Source: Zygaena filipendulae (lineage: Eukaryota; Arthropoda; Insecta; Lepidoptera; Zygaenidae). Taken from it: a stretch of DNA of 64,000 nucleotides. The stretch lies in the NCBI GenBank assembly GCA_907165275.2, contig OU015654.1, forward strand, positions 1,195,501-1,259,500. Reading direction: 5' to 3'. Each line of letters begins with the position of its first letter. Positions within the stretch are counted from its first letter, which is position 1. Both the position numbers and the translations under genes were made by a program. Below are positions 9,340-22,016 of the stretch, one piece after another. The notes beneath the pieces were generated by a model. It was not told where the DNA came from. It did no database searches and saw only the letters and a list, made by a program, of their open reading frames with translations.

Positions 9340-10085
9340 AAACCGTTAACGTAAAATCAGTGTAAATAAAAAAAACTTTTAGAAGACTTCGTGTTATGTG
9401 TAATCAATAATTTGTAAATCACGTTTAATGATTGTAAATAAGTTCGTTCACCTTTTTAAATACGCCAAAGGTACTTAATAACAGCGCCATAGAACTTTAA
9501 TGGATATTATTAATGGATAAAAATGTCATTTCTAATTTAATAATTTCTAAATTATTCAGTTCCTTTGCCGGTCCTAAGCCCAGTAAAGTATGGAGGGAAA
9601 GAGAGTCTAAAATGTGTTGTTTACTTACCGTGATCTAAATAGGTAAAACGTTTGTGCAAAAGTAGGTACCTACCTAAGTAGGTACCGGCGACGACGCGAC
9701 GCGCGATGTAGCTGCTCGTAGCGCGTAGATGTCGTAGCTCTAGTCTACGCGCTAAGGCTTTACCAATTACCATTTAATGTAAACATTTTTAGATATCTTG
9801 TGCAGAGATTTTCTTTTAAATAATGTTCCGAATTATAAAAAATATTTTTTTTTTATATTTTTTTTAGAACCCATATTAGTTATATTACTACCTCCGTTAC
9901 GCGCGTTGCTGACCAAAACAACATTCTGTATAATTATTCACACTCGCCCCGAGTATGAGCGAGGCATCTGTTTCTAACGGTGACGCCCGAGTAACGCCAC
10001 GTGCCATTGTTATAGGGAGCGCAACTTTTTTGTTTGCGTAGGTACCTAAGAAGTCTATTTTTCAAATGACGCAACGGATTTATAC
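9340..10085. other. No gene recognised; lepidopteran low-complexity motifs
   Basis: Contains AGGTAGGTACC-like runs around 9660-9690 and a short CG-rich patch near 9690-9760, otherwise AT-rich. No frame or repeat family was assigned. Confidence 0.4.
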
Positions 10086-10292
10086 AGGACTCGCGGTTTC
10101 ACCCTCGTGAATTTCAGAGTTCCCGCGTGAATTCCGGGATAAAAAGTACCCTATGTGTTAATCTGATGTATAAGTTACATATATTATTGTAAAGTTTCAT
10201 TTAAATCCATCAAGTAGTTTTTGCGTGAAAGAGTAACAAGCATCCATCCATCCATACTTACAAACTTTCGCGTTTATAATATTAGTAGGAAG
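10086..10292 (+). mobile_element. SINE copy (+)
   Basis: Starts at ACTCGCGGTTTCACCC (5' end eroded), with AGTTCCCGCGTGAATTCCGG, a CATCCATCCATCCATAC tail and the end TATAATATTAGTAGGAAG. Confidence 0.9.
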
Positions 10293-13200
10293 TACCTACC
10301 TACCTAAGGTTAAAAGAGCAACACGTGGAAGACAGGTATTCACTATTCGATTCTTGCTCGAAAATAAAGTGGTAGGTATAACTTAAAAAACTTTTCCATA
10401 AAAATTTGTTTGTATGAAATAATATCGAGTAGTTTTGTGAACACTTATGGATATAATAATATAATATACTACTTAGGTAAGTACGGAATATTTTGAAAAA
10501 AAAAAATAAGTATACAAAGTACATAAATAGTGAATTTTGGCGGTGATGGGAAGAAAGTATATTAATCAGGATTTTTTAACATTTTGATAGCATTAATCTT
10601 ATTAAAAAAAAATTAATATAGGTACTTTTATCCTGCTATATTGCAAGACTTTTGAGGGAATCCGATAATTGCATAATCAATAAAGTTAATTTCATTACAT
10701 TTCAATTCAAGTCGATGACCGAAAGCGCTAATTGGTCGGATAATATACGCAGTATCTTTGAAGTTATGTTATTTTATTTGTCCATTTCCACATTGATAAA
10801 AATATACAGTTGTCACTTAACAAAGCGCGGCTAGGGCACGTGTCATATGCACTGGGTTCTATTTCACTATGAGCACTAACATTTTGAATTAAACACTAAA
10901 ATATGTTTTCTATGCCTTTTATTTATGGTTTTCATTTTCAATTATGACGCCACCTACGCCACAAGTCACGAACTACAACAAAACGATGAGTATTGGCTAT
11001 ATGGAAGTCCTGAATCGCGCAGCTCCCGCTACACAATAATCTTATATTTACTAATTCATGCACAATGTTTCTGCCGGATAAAAGTTCTACAAGCTTCTAA
11101 ATACTTGAAATTAAATAAATAAATAAATAAAATAAAAATAAATACACATTCTCTGTGTATTTCTTTGAAGTGGAACTTTGCAAATTGGGTACGCGATTGG
11201 TATAATGCATATTATATTTTCATTGTATGTTATCGTAATGCGGCCGGTCTTACGGTCATAGTGGATCGGAACTCTTCTGTCGGGTAAAACAACGGGTTTG
11301 TATCACGGTCTATTTGTTTTGTAACACAAATGTCGTGCCTTTCTGGTCCGTGACAGGTCCTGTTTTACCTACAGCTAAGTATCTATTCTCTATTTATTTT
11401 TTCATTCGCGACATTCGTAAAAGGACTTACCTATGTATATATTTTTGGTACATTATTACAATAGTTAAGACAGTAACTATTTGTTCCAATCTTTAAAAAA
11501 AAAACCCGTAGCTATCAATCTGCCAAAAATGTTAGAATGGGTTCCGTTGTTCCCCTTGGAATGGAAGACCCCTTAGAACAAGCGAAAAACATTTCTTTAG
11601 TATAGTATAAAGTATAGTCTAGATTACTCGTGAAGACCACAACTTAGCAACTTTGAGGTTGGCAAATGCAAAAACATTTTATGCCAAGCAGTTCCTGCAG
11701 TAATCCCGAAGTTTGTATAGGTGAAACTACATCGTAAGGCTTACAGCCTAAGGTATTCCATTTGTAATAGATATCCAATAATATCTCTTCTCATACTTGA
11801 CTTATAAAATTATTTCATAACAAATTTACAAATTATAGAAGGTAATTACGTATAAGCATGTCAAAACTTTGGTGTTCAAATGTTGATTGCTGATCAAAGG
11901 AAAATTCAATGTTCAAAAAAGGTGTATTTTGCATTAGGTATGTATTTTGCCAAGCATCACAAAAAGCCTACGTGCCTGGGTAACCTTAATAATAAAAAAA
12001 ACATTGTCTTCCGATCGCCGTCAGTTTTACAATCCAATTCTGACGCTTCGCAGTATTATAACCCATCTGAAAGTCAATAAAGATCGGTATCATTGGAACC
12101 GTTCAACATTCAGTGGGTAGCGCGTTGACTCAATATTGTCCATTACACATGCAAGCCTCGTGGTGTGGTTTCACGACGCACACCGGCGGGTGAAACGCTG
12201 CGCTTTATTAAACGTTCTATCCGAGTTACGGTTTGACACCTTCGATAATTCATGCTTACATGTAATCCTAAAATTAAAAATGCGAATGTAAAAAGAAAAA
12301 AAAAAGAAAGATTTACTAATGCAAAAAGAGGCACACAACACAGATCAACAGAGGTATAGAACAACACAAATGAAAACGATAAAATAATAGGTACACGGAA
12401 ACGGAAACGCAAAAATACACGGAAAACCTACATAAATAGATATGATTTAACAATGGAGCATTGAATAACCTGAGTATGATCCGTCAGCAGCAGCAGGTCA
12501 GCTATCTATGCAATCAATTAAAAACGGAGAACGCAGTTTGCTTTTTGCTGTGATTAAGATTTGATAATAATGTAGGTAATTAAGTATAATTTTTTAATAA
12601 AATTAATATTTAGTAATAAATTTTAATAAAAACGTGTAATTTTACTGTAAGTATACATTAAACTAGTCTCAATCGTAATAAATAAAAACAGAATGCACAA
12701 ATTTCGACACAAAAAAAGGCTTATTATATACATTTAATCATTTAAAAGTCAATATAAAAAGTTATATAATTCTATTCAATTTAAACTTGAGAAAAACAAG
12801 TAGGTATATTAACATAATATTATGCTAATTATGAGTAAGTCACCTTTCAAACCCACATTCACCTCTGTCTCGTCCATTGCGCTCGAAATGAAGATAACTA
12901 AAACCTTAGAGCGTATCTAATTTCAATCCTGTTGAACTAACTATACTTGGTATCTCGTACTTCTTTGCGTGGAGGATTATTTCTGTAACATTTTGATCGT
13001 TTCACCTTTATTGTCTATCTTGTTATAGCGTTTTAAAAAAAGCCGCGTCTTTGCCACCCGTTTGTGTAATCCCTGAAGACTGTTTGACACTGTGCCATCG
13101 CGATATCTGATTTACACTATATCTGCACATTCCGTTGTCTGGCGAATTTCCTATTGAATGCACATTTACATGGATCGTCGCACTTCGTACCGTTGTTGTG

Positions 13201-13391
13201 CGAGCAATAAATTTTGAAATGCATCCGGTTAAAGTTAGCCCTGTGATTATAATAACAACTACAAATTGCGATAGAAACTATATTTCAGATTTTTTTTTTA
13301 ATTTGTGCTCACGGATTCACTTGCAAGTATGTGGTAGTTCTTACGGATAACCTTTCTTAAATCAAAGGCACAAAAATCTTCAGTTATATTC
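10293..13391. other. 3.1 kb without a recognised gene
   Basis: AT-rich, with scattered short open frames of 60-90 codons (10300-10524 minus, 10652-10834 plus, 11880-12080 plus, 12143-12412 minus). None shows a domain, signal peptide or credible codon usage. (AAAT)n-like runs sit at 11110-11145. I see nothing else. Confidence 0.5.
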
Positions 13392-13434
13392 AGCTTATGT
13401 TCCGAATATATAATATTTATTCGGAACATAAGCT
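13392..13434. repeat. Perfect 17-bp hairpin
   Basis: AGCTTATGTTCCGAATA (13392-13408) and its reverse complement (13418-13434) enclose a 9-nt AT loop. It is isolated, with no poly-T or gene beside it to suggest a terminator. Confidence 0.85.
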
Positions 13435-13569
13435 ACCATAAAATAACGAATTTGGTTTTAATTATACCAGTAAATCTACAGCTGTAAACGAAAAAGGTAA
13501 GAATCCCTACTTATTGGTTTACTTTAAAATATCGTACTAATTGTAGTAATTTTCATCTCAATATAACCT

Positions 13570-14130
13570 ATCCTTACTCGTATTATAAATCTTACTAGAC
13601 ATAAATGCGAAAGTGAGTCTGTTTGTTTGTTTGTTCGTTACGCTTTCATGATTTGACGGCTCAATCGATCATCATGTGCATACACGTTGTCAGGGGTACA
13701 GAGAAGGACATAGGCTACTTTTTATCCCGGAATTCCCGCGGGAATTCCGAAATTAACGCGGAAGAAACTTCATTAAATTTTGTATACTACCCACCTAGTA
13801 TGTACACGTTGTCAAAGTACTCTTATCTCGGAATACCCGCGGGATCTCCGAAACCACAGATACTATAATACTACTGCTGTCCCGCGCGGTTTCACCCGCG
13901 ATAATTTCGAAGTTCCCGCGGAATTGTTCCATACAAACTTTTCAACCCCTTTTCATCCCCTTAAGGGTTGAATTTTCAAAATTCCTTTCTTATCGGATGC
14001 CTACGTCATACAAAGAACACACCCTCCAAGTTTCAGGTCTCTGCGATCAGCGGTTTATGCTGTGCGTTGATCCATCAGTCATTCAGGACAAAGGGTTTTT
14101 TTATATATATATTGAAATTTTATTATCTTA
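13570..14130. mobile_element. SINE pair in opposite orientation
   Basis: About 13575-13762 is a minus-strand copy (TTACTAGACATAAATGCGAA to ATTCCCGCGGGAATTCCG), with a second reversed fragment at 13800-13862. 13868-13990 is a plus-strand 5' end (CTGTCCCGCGCGGTTTCACC) that runs into a different 3' part (CAACCCCTTTTCATCCCC, then a CTGCGATCAGCGGTT block) up to about 14125. The plus copy is a chimera with another repeat. Confidence 0.7.
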
Positions 14131-14175
14131 ATATATATAAATCACGTGTCACGTTGTTTGTCCGCGATAGTTATG
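14126..14175 (+). repeat. Fragment of a dispersed repeat end
   Basis: TATCTTAATATATATAAATC followed by ACGTGTCACGTTGTTTGTCC. The reverse complement of this block occurs at about 62555-62605 at the end of a SINE-like composite, so it is a second repeat family with at least two copies here. Confidence 0.55.
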
Positions 14176-15028
14176 TTATAAAAGAAAATTTCATGTCTTG
14201 CATCTACCTATAATAATATTAATATTCACAAAAAATACATTTTTGTCTTTTCAAAAACAGGAATCAATCATGAATAATTTCTTATTTAAAATACCCAAGG
14301 GTAAAATAGGTAGGTAAATAGATATCTTTCATTTTAAGAATCTCGCCCATCCATGATTTGCTATCCAATTTCACACTCGAACGGACTAAAACGATTCCTG
14401 GAATTGCTTCAAGAAAAAAAAAATTAATTAATTCCGTCTCGTTTCAGTCTTATTGAACCTTTATCTTATTATGAAAATATTATACAACGTAATTTAAAAA
14501 CATAAGCAAGTAGGTATATATAATTATAAAATAGGTATATAGATTATAGGATTTTTCTTCTTTTATTTTTTTTCTGCTATTCTGCTTTTCTGCTATTTCA
14601 ATTATGATATAAAATATGTTTGATACTATGACAGAGCATTTAAATGCTCTGTGATTTAAATATACTTTATTTACCAAAAATTATGTATCAATTTTACATT
14701 TATTTCGATAACAAAAGAGCAACGTGCAGTTACCTGAGATTGTCCCGTGGTCTCACCAAGTTGGCTCGATGCCTCTTCTCGGGGCGCCCCTGGTTATAAT
14801 CCTCAGACACACAGTTGAGGCAAGCCAGTTCTCAACAATTACTAGCTTCTGCACGTTTTTTAATGGACTGTATTATTTTATATGCGCGATACGAGCAATT
14901 TTCAAACACACACGTTCGTACCCGCTAAACAGACAGAGCTACCTTAGGCGTTAAGATTCGTATATAATATATGTATAGCTGTCTTTTTGCCCTAGTGCCC
15001 AATGTGCTTTAGAAAATTCAATGACAAT
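14176..15028. other. No feature recognised
   Basis: AT-rich sequence with a short palindrome (GAGCATTTAAATGCTC) near 14635. The frames at 14480-14677 and 14724-14954 have no family resemblance. Confidence 0.4.
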
Positions 15029-15354
15029 GGGCATGTGGACTAATTTGTTATTTTTTAGTCCGTCTTATATATTAATAAAAAATATTGGACACGTATTTTT
15101 TCTTTTTTTACGTAATCAAAAAATAACGGCGATATATTGAGTTGAAATTTCGCATGACGTCACTATTCTGACAGTTTGTATGGCGGTTTTAGCGGTTAGT
15201 GACGTCACGACCCCCTCACCCTAAACTTTAATGCGCTTTAACTCTGTATAATTTAAATTATTTAAAAAAGTAAAAAGTACGTGTCTATTGTTTTTTTATT
15301 TTCTAATTGACGGACTAATTAGAATTTTGATTTTCAAAAGTAGTGCACATCCCC
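15029..15354. mobile_element. MITE-A copy 2 (326 bp), AT target duplication
   Basis: Inverted ends GGGCATGTGGACTA and TAGTGCACATCCCC, flanked by AT (15027-15028 and 15355-15356). The interior contains GTGACGTCACGACCCCCTCA and TTAATGCGCTTTA. The length matches copy 1 exactly. Orientation is opposite to the copies at 6115 and 17656. Confidence 0.93.
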
Positions 15355-17591
15355 ATTACGTACATATCATACAGCATAACTATAGAATATTAATATGTGG
15401 TTTTTGCCATCTAGAACGTGTGTGATTGCACTATTGGTAGTGAACACATTGAATTGATATACTGAGAACCTTAACTAAGTGCCTAGATATATGTAAATAA
15501 TAACATCTAATGAAAGAACATTTTTTTCCGCTCTCTCCCATAAAAAGCTCATTTGACTATGAAAAAAAAGCTCCAGCAAAAAGGTTTTAGACTCGGTAAT
15601 TGAAAAGTTTCAGCTATTAAACGACGCAAGAGCTTTACAGCATCATCTCGGATAATTTACGAGTCAAACTTGGTCCTTGATATGGCATCGCGATTTATAA
15701 TGTTTTTGAAAGTTACCGTTATATGAATGGATGAAAAACTAAAAATTTGTCTGGACGGATATTTTGATGAATGAATTTTGTAGATTATGTAGGTATAATG
15801 CGACTAAAATTATGCTTTTGTTATTAAAATAGCACAACTTTAGAAATAAAAATTTATAAATATGTACCTGCTTAAGTATAGGTATTCTTAAAACAGTTAT
15901 CTTATTTTTAGAGGAGCTAAAAAGTTTACACTTTTAAAGACCAATTATTCTTATTAAAATCTGTTTACTTTTTATAATTAGATATTTTTAAAGTAGATAG
16001 GTATATAATAAATCTGTAGACTTGGCGTAGAAAAATTAGAATAGCAGAGACTGAAAAGATTTTTATTTATATAAGTATTTTTTATTTCAATTTTTTATTG
16101 AAATAGAACATCCAACAAGACATAAAACGCAACATTTGTAATGATAATATAGGTAATAGATATTATAAAAATCAATCATATAGCACTGCCTCAATCAAAG
16201 GTTGCCACAACAAGCAAAAAAATATATCTTATTATGTCATGATCTAATGTAAGTATAAATAATTATAATTGTGTGGCGTCTCTGTTTCTAAATTAAAATA
16301 TATAAATTCCTTTTCTTTCTTCTTTCTTTCTTTTAAGTGAGAAGCGACAAACTTAAAGAACTACTAAAAACTTACAACGACTTTTAACGATCATCACGTA
16401 AAAAATTGAACTATAAAACAGGTTTTAATGAAAAATTATTATAAAAAAATATTCAAGGCGAAAACACCTATTCCACTATCATACATGGTTATAAATGCAC
16501 ACAACACCCGTCATGAAAGAAGTTCATAATTGTCGCATTATTCCTGCTGTAAAATTATTTGCATCGTATTCAATGGAGATAAATTACAGTCAAAAGCGCA
16601 ACAAATCAAATTGGACCGCTCGCTGGCGACATTCAACTAGGTAAGTCCCCGTGCAACCTATTTTGTGTACACTATAGTGCAGTAGGTGGTTACATAATAC
16701 TCGTAATATGGTGCATCTGAATTATTTTAAATATTTTTCTTAAATTAATTTTCCCCCGCACAACATATTTTGTAGACTACAGTGTAGTATATGGTGCACC
16801 TGAATGATTTAACATATTTTTCTTAAATTAATTTTCTTTAGGTAAGTACGAAGACGAGAAAAAATATTTTGTGATATTTTCGATTGTGGTCGAATGCGCC
16901 TAGACACCTCACGGTTATTCTTGTTTTTATAAGTTTCACTTTTCTTCCTCTAATAGGTATGTATATTCTTTTTAGTAAGTATGTAAATATTATTATTTAT
17001 GTCTCATGTGCAACAAAATTCGTAAAAAGGCATTAAAAATAGCACTTTTCGAGTTCATCCAATACAAACCAATAATCACAAAAAATCATTCTCGTCACAA
17101 TATTAGATATATAATTAGGTACCTACTACAAAAGGTAGTGCGTAGTACGTACTGCGGCGTGTTTGCTGTGAAATCAGTGCACCTTTTTTGCTCGCCACTA
17201 TACACGCCTGTGAGCTTGGCACTGTTGACATCGAGTTAATCCTCCGGTTATCACGCAATATATTTCTTTGGGCCGACTTTAATATTTGGACTTATCCCGG
17301 TCTGGATTCGCAGACTGCAAACTCCAAGAGCTAATAACTGTGCTTACTGTACTCTGTTTGCCGAACGGTTTTGCGCCGAAACTGTGCTCTTATTGATATC
17401 CAACGGCTTCGACGTTTGAGGCTTATTTTTGGCTGTTATTTTCGTACGTGACATTAAAATGTTTGGCGAAGGATATAATATGTTCTGGATTTATATACTT
17501 AACTTATTTTTATATCGGTACAAAGAGCTACTAAATAAAAATAATGGTAGAAATGGTACATATTATGGCCTCTATCTATCAAGCTTTCGCC
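15355..17591. other. AT-rich intergenic DNA
   Basis: No gene found. A partial direct repeat of about 75-95 bp is visible at 16655-16755 and 16770-16845 (TTTTCTTAAATTAATTTTC and the TATGGTGCA-CTGAAT block in both). The frame 17006-17239 has no recognisable motif. Confidence 0.5.
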
Positions 17592-17768
17592 GTCCCCATT
17601 CAGCTTTTGTAAATGTGATCTGAAAAATTCAGTTTTTAATTAAATTGCGTAAAATAGGGATGTTGACTACTATTGAAAATCAAAATTCTAATTAGTCCGT
17701 CAGTTAGAAAATAAAAAAACAATAGACACGTATTTTTTGCTTTTTTAAATAAATTAAAATATACAGAG

Positions 17769-18614
17769 TGTAACGTTGCAGACTCATATTCGGACTAGAA
17801 AACATATTTTTTATTGCACGCTGCGCATCGTGAATCTCTAAAGATTCCCCTCCCGCGCACCCGCGCCGGTTAACGGCGAGTAGCCGACCTGTGGCACTCG
17901 ACGCCTTGACAGACGGCCGCTGCACGTGCACCGCGCTACACGCGGGTACGTGTTGCGGCCAAACTTTTTCTAACGTGCGTTTTAAATGTGCGCCTACCGC
18001 ACATACTAATTTGTGCTGTCTAATGGTACTGCGCATCTACCGCGCGGTACCTACTAAACGTGCTAGTGCTGATGACCCTCTAGGGTGAGTTCTCATTCAC
18101 ATTCACACTACTAAGCTGCTTCTCGCTTAATCTAGTCTGGCTGGCTGCAATTCCTACTAAAGCACTATCGCTACTACCTTGCGACCGCTGGTTCTCACGG
18201 AGTGGAAAGGCAGCCAGCTACGGACTCGCTGAAGGTAACCGAAGCCCTCGCTCCAGGTTCCAGGCACCTACCAGCCGCGGGATCCGGGCCCTACCCCCGG
18301 ACTACCCCGGCGCATTCCAGGCACCTACCAGCCGCGGGATCCGGGCCCTACCCCCGGACTACCCCGGCGCACTCCAGGCACCTACCAGCCGCGGGATCCG
18401 GGCCCTACCCCCGGACTACCCCGGCGCATTCCAGGCGCCTACTCCTGGACTACTCCAGGCGTACTCCAGCCGCTGCCTACAGCAGCCGCCGCGGCACCAG
18501 CGTCGTCACCATCTACGAGCCACCTACCACTTACCGCTGAGGCCAGTGTCGCTAATTGTTCCTACTTCTACCTATCTACCGGGAGCGGACCGGGAAGGCA
18601 ATAAATAATTAGTC
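17769..18614 (+). repeat. Left arm of perfect 846-bp inverted repeat
   Basis: Identical in length and, as far as I can read, in sequence to the reverse complement of 18789-19634. It ends with AATAAA (18600-18605) 11 nt before a 74-nt A run, so it looks like the 3' end of a polyadenylated transcript. It carries three tandem 57-bp GC-rich units at about 18257-18437. A 112-codon frame (18202-18540) covers these units. Its mirror occurs in the other arm and it has no family. Confidence 0.93.
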
Positions 18615-18615
18615 A

Positions 18616-18616
<1 letters not shown>

Positions 18617-18690
<74 letters not shown>
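18617..18690 (+). repeat. Poly(A) run of 74
   Basis: Uninterrupted A run following AATAAA plus 11 nt, at the centre of the hairpin. It is followed by 98 bp of unique GC-richer spacer (CTGTCGCGCTTGGCTTGG onward) before the right arm. CTGTCGCGCTT recurs at about 20875, near the right end of the same insertion. Confidence 0.95.
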
Positions 18691-18692
<2 letters not shown>

Positions 18693-18788
18693 GTCGCGCT
18701 TGGCTTGGGAGTAAAGTAGGTGGTTAGGCACACAGCGCGGCAGGTAGGTAGGTAGCGTGGGAACGCAAGGATAAGTCCGATAGATTGA

Positions 18789-19634
18789 GACTAATTATTT
18801 ATTGCCTTCCCGGTCCGCTCCCGGTAGATAGGTAGAAGTAGGAACAATTAGCGACACTGGCCTCAGCGGTAAGTGGTAGGTGGCTCGTAGATGGTGACGA
18901 CGCTGGTGCCGCGGCGGCTGCTGTAGGCAGCGGCTGGAGTACGCCTGGAGTAGTCCAGGAGTAGGCGCCTGGAATGCGCCGGGGTAGTCCGGGGGTAGGG
19001 CCCGGATCCCGCGGCTGGTAGGTGCCTGGAGTGCGCCGGGGTAGTCCGGGGGTAGGGCCCGGATCCCGCGGCTGGTAGGTGCCTGGAATGCGCCGGGGTA
19101 GTCCGGGGGTAGGGCCCGGATCCCGCGGCTGGTAGGTGCCTGGAACCTGGAGCGAGGGCTTCGGTTACCTTCAGCGAGTCCGTAGCTGGCTGCCTTTCCA
19201 CTCCGTGAGAACCAGCGGTCGCAAGGTAGTAGCGATAGTGCTTTAGTAGGAATTGCAGCCAGCCAGACTAGATTAAGCGAGAAGCAGCTTAGTAGTGTGA
19301 ATGTGAATGAGAACTCACCCTAGAGGGTCATCAGCACTAGCACGTTTAGTAGGTACCGCGCGGTAGATGCGCAGTACCATTAGACAGCACAAATTAGTAT
19401 GTGCGGTAGGCGCACATTTAAAACGCACGTTAGAAAAAGTTTGGCCGCAACACGTACCCGCGTGTAGCGCGGTGCACGTGCAGCGGCCGTCTGTCAAGGC
19501 GTCGAGTGCCACAGGTCGGCTACTCGCCGTTAACCGGCGCGGGTGCGCGGGAGGGGAATCTTTAGAGATTCACGATGCGCAGCGTGCAATAAAAAATATG
19601 TTTTCTAGTCCGAATATGAGTCTGCAACGTTACA
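18789..19634 (-). repeat. Right arm of perfect 846-bp inverted repeat
   Basis: Reverse complement of 17769-18614. Read on the minus strand it ends ATTAGTCTCAATCTATCG without a poly(A), in contrast to the left arm. So the right arm could be the source and the left arm a polyadenylated reverse-transcribed copy. It is flanked on the plus strand by GTACCCCCTCCG. Confidence 0.93.
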
Positions 19635-22016
19635 GTACCCCCTCCGAAAATTCAGGATTTTAGCTGGCAACCTTAGTGTTAAAATCCGTCTATGCTATCT
19701 GTGAATCTTTGCTTCTTGTCCTTTCATTCATCTCGTACATTCTTTCATACCTCACTCTCTCAAACTGTCTTTGATTCTATTAGTCAGAACTCAGACTCCT
19801 AACAACCAGAGTACACTAGTTAGCACTAAACTATACTCGAGAAACAAAGAGTGTAAGTTCATGTTTAGATACATGCTCCTCACATCACAAGTAGACCGGT
19901 AGTATTGTGAATAGGGTAGTACTTAGTACGCTAGTTCGTTTTTGCTTAGCTGGATGAACGAAATAAGGTGAGTTTCCATTATAAGAATAAGCAAAACAAT
20001 ACAAAATTAGTGCTATAATTGGCCAAAGATAGATAAAAAAATTTTTGGGTAGGTAGTGTTATAAATAGCCAACAAGCTCAATTTATGAAGCTAAGTATAA
20101 TAATTAAGCAGTATTTAAATGTACAGTAAATATTTTTTAGACAATGAAAAAAAATCAAACGAGCAAAGTATGTAGCCACCACTAGTATTAGCTAAGCTGA
20201 TATATATAGGTATAAGCGAGATGTACAGTAAATATTTTTTTGACAGGGAAAAAAAATTAATCAAGCAAGTAAAGCATGTAGCCACCACTAGTATTAGGTA
20301 AGCGTATGCTATGCACGACTACTAAGAGATACTACCGTAGGTATGCTAAGCTGCTTTTACAATGTTTCGACAACTACACTATACGGTACGGTGTTTAAAA
20401 TGTTTAGATCTACCTACTTCAATTGATAATAATAAATAGACCAGTAAAATAAAAAAATAAAAAAACGGAACTAAGGAAATATAGATTGCGAACTGTTGCG
20501 AAAATACCTATGTATTTGTAATGTAATGAAAACAAAAGTTAATAAGTATTATTGATATAAGAAAAAATTGTTTAGGTATCTAGTTGTTGGAAAATATTAC
20601 GCAACAATTACAATCACAATTGGCACAATCAAAATAAGCGTTAGTATAAAATTCAGCATAAAAATACGAAGCAAAAAAAAAAAACAAGTATAGGTAGGTA
20701 AGCGTAACGGTTTTATTTTAATGAATAGGTAAGTACGTACCAGTTCGCTGTGTAGGTAGCATCGACACCGCCTCGTTCACAATTAGGTTTTTCGCGCTGG
20801 GCTAGCTGCTAAAGCACTAAAATAAATACCTAGAACGAACCTGGAAGGACAATAACCACGTTAAAGGGCGCCACTGTCGCGCTTACTTTGAAGGAAGAGA
20901 CAAGAGATAAAGCGCATTAAAGTTTAGGATGAGGAGGTCGTGACGTCACTAACCACAAAACCGCCATACAAACTGTCAGAATAGTGACGTCACGCGAAAT
21001 TTCAACTCAATATATCGCCGTTATTTTTTGATTACGTAAAAAAAGAAAAAATACGTGTCCAATATTTTTTAATAATCTACAAGACGGACTAAAAAATAAA
21101 AATTAGTCAACATGCCCATTTGTCGGTAACTTTGGGTTTACTCTGTCTCTAATTTGTTTATTGAGAAAATTCTAAATTTATCCCTTTTATAACGTCACTA
21201 ATATTAAGTTATCCGTAGGATTCCACATTATTTGTTATTCATACCGCGGCGTATAGGAAATCTGTCCGTGTTTACAAAACATTGGGCGCTGATACGTGAC
21301 GGTTTTTATAAAAACTACCTACATATATAGACAAACGGCACGCTTCACTACAAATACTGTAGTTTCACCGTTTACTTTTTGCCTGAACAATTCAACGAAC
21401 ACTTTTCAGATCCAAAGAATACAGAATATATAAAGAAGCGACACTCTTCCGCCTCTCACCAATTTCAAGCCTCCTCATATCCAGCAATAACCACGTGAAA
21501 GTTTCTAGGTAGATTTCGAGGAAAGTTTGACACATGTCGAATCTACATGTGACAATTGTTCACTGACAGCTGACAGTTACGGTCAGCTCACTGTTAACTT
21601 TACGATACGCACACACGGACAGCATGTGTGCGTACGAGCCGGCCATCTTTACTTGTGGGAAAGTACGTCTTATATCAGTTCATTTGTGTGGAGTGTCACT
21701 GGGTTGGTATAACATTGTGGTAAAACTTAATTATGACCTTATAACTTTAGTAAACCTATGATTATAAGAAAAATACCTATACCTATTATCTTGTGCAATT
21801 TTATTATTGGTTCCTTTGTTTATGGTTTGACACGCTAGGTTAGGTTCGGTTACTGTTACCACAAGTGAGTGCGAGACAATTGTTTATGTGCAATTTATTT
21901 ATTATTCATGTGACCTATGGGGAAAAAATTAAAAAATTACACACATTAGATATAGACATATAAACTAAAACTTCATTAGTTTTTTTATAAGCTTTTAAAA
22001 AAAAATCGGCGTACTA

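Larger units (their letters stand above)
17769..20902. mobile_element. 3134-bp insertion with 4-bp AGAG target duplication, type uncertain
   Basis: Begins TGTAACGTTGCAG and ends GAAGGAAGAGACA. AGAG lies on each side (17765-17768, 20903-20906) and occurs once in the uninterrupted MITE copies (ATACAGAGATAAAGCGC-like). TG...CA ends with a 4-bp duplication suit an LTR-type element. I see no second LTR in direct orientation, no primer-binding site and no pol motif. Contents are a perfect 846-bp inverted repeat (17769-18614 / 18789-19634), a 74-nt poly(A), and 1.27 kb of AT-rich sequence with an imperfect 85-bp direct repeat at about 20120 and 20222. Confidence 0.7.
17656..21117. mobile_element. 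MITE-A copy 3, split by a 3134-bp insertion
   Basis: Left part 17656-17768 starts AGGGATGTTGACTA. Right part 20903-21117 ends TAGTCAACATGCCC. AT flanks both ends (17654-17655, 21118-21119). Copy B keeps the empty site as GCGTAAAATTTGTCGG at about 30717, which fixes the boundaries. Without the nested insertion the MITE is about 324 bp. Confidence 0.92.

Noticed and set aside
18202..19201. Two identical 112-codon frames and two 65-codon frames facing each other
   Set aside because: They are mirror images in the arms of the inverted repeat. There is no family similarity, and low-complexity 57-bp units make up the core.
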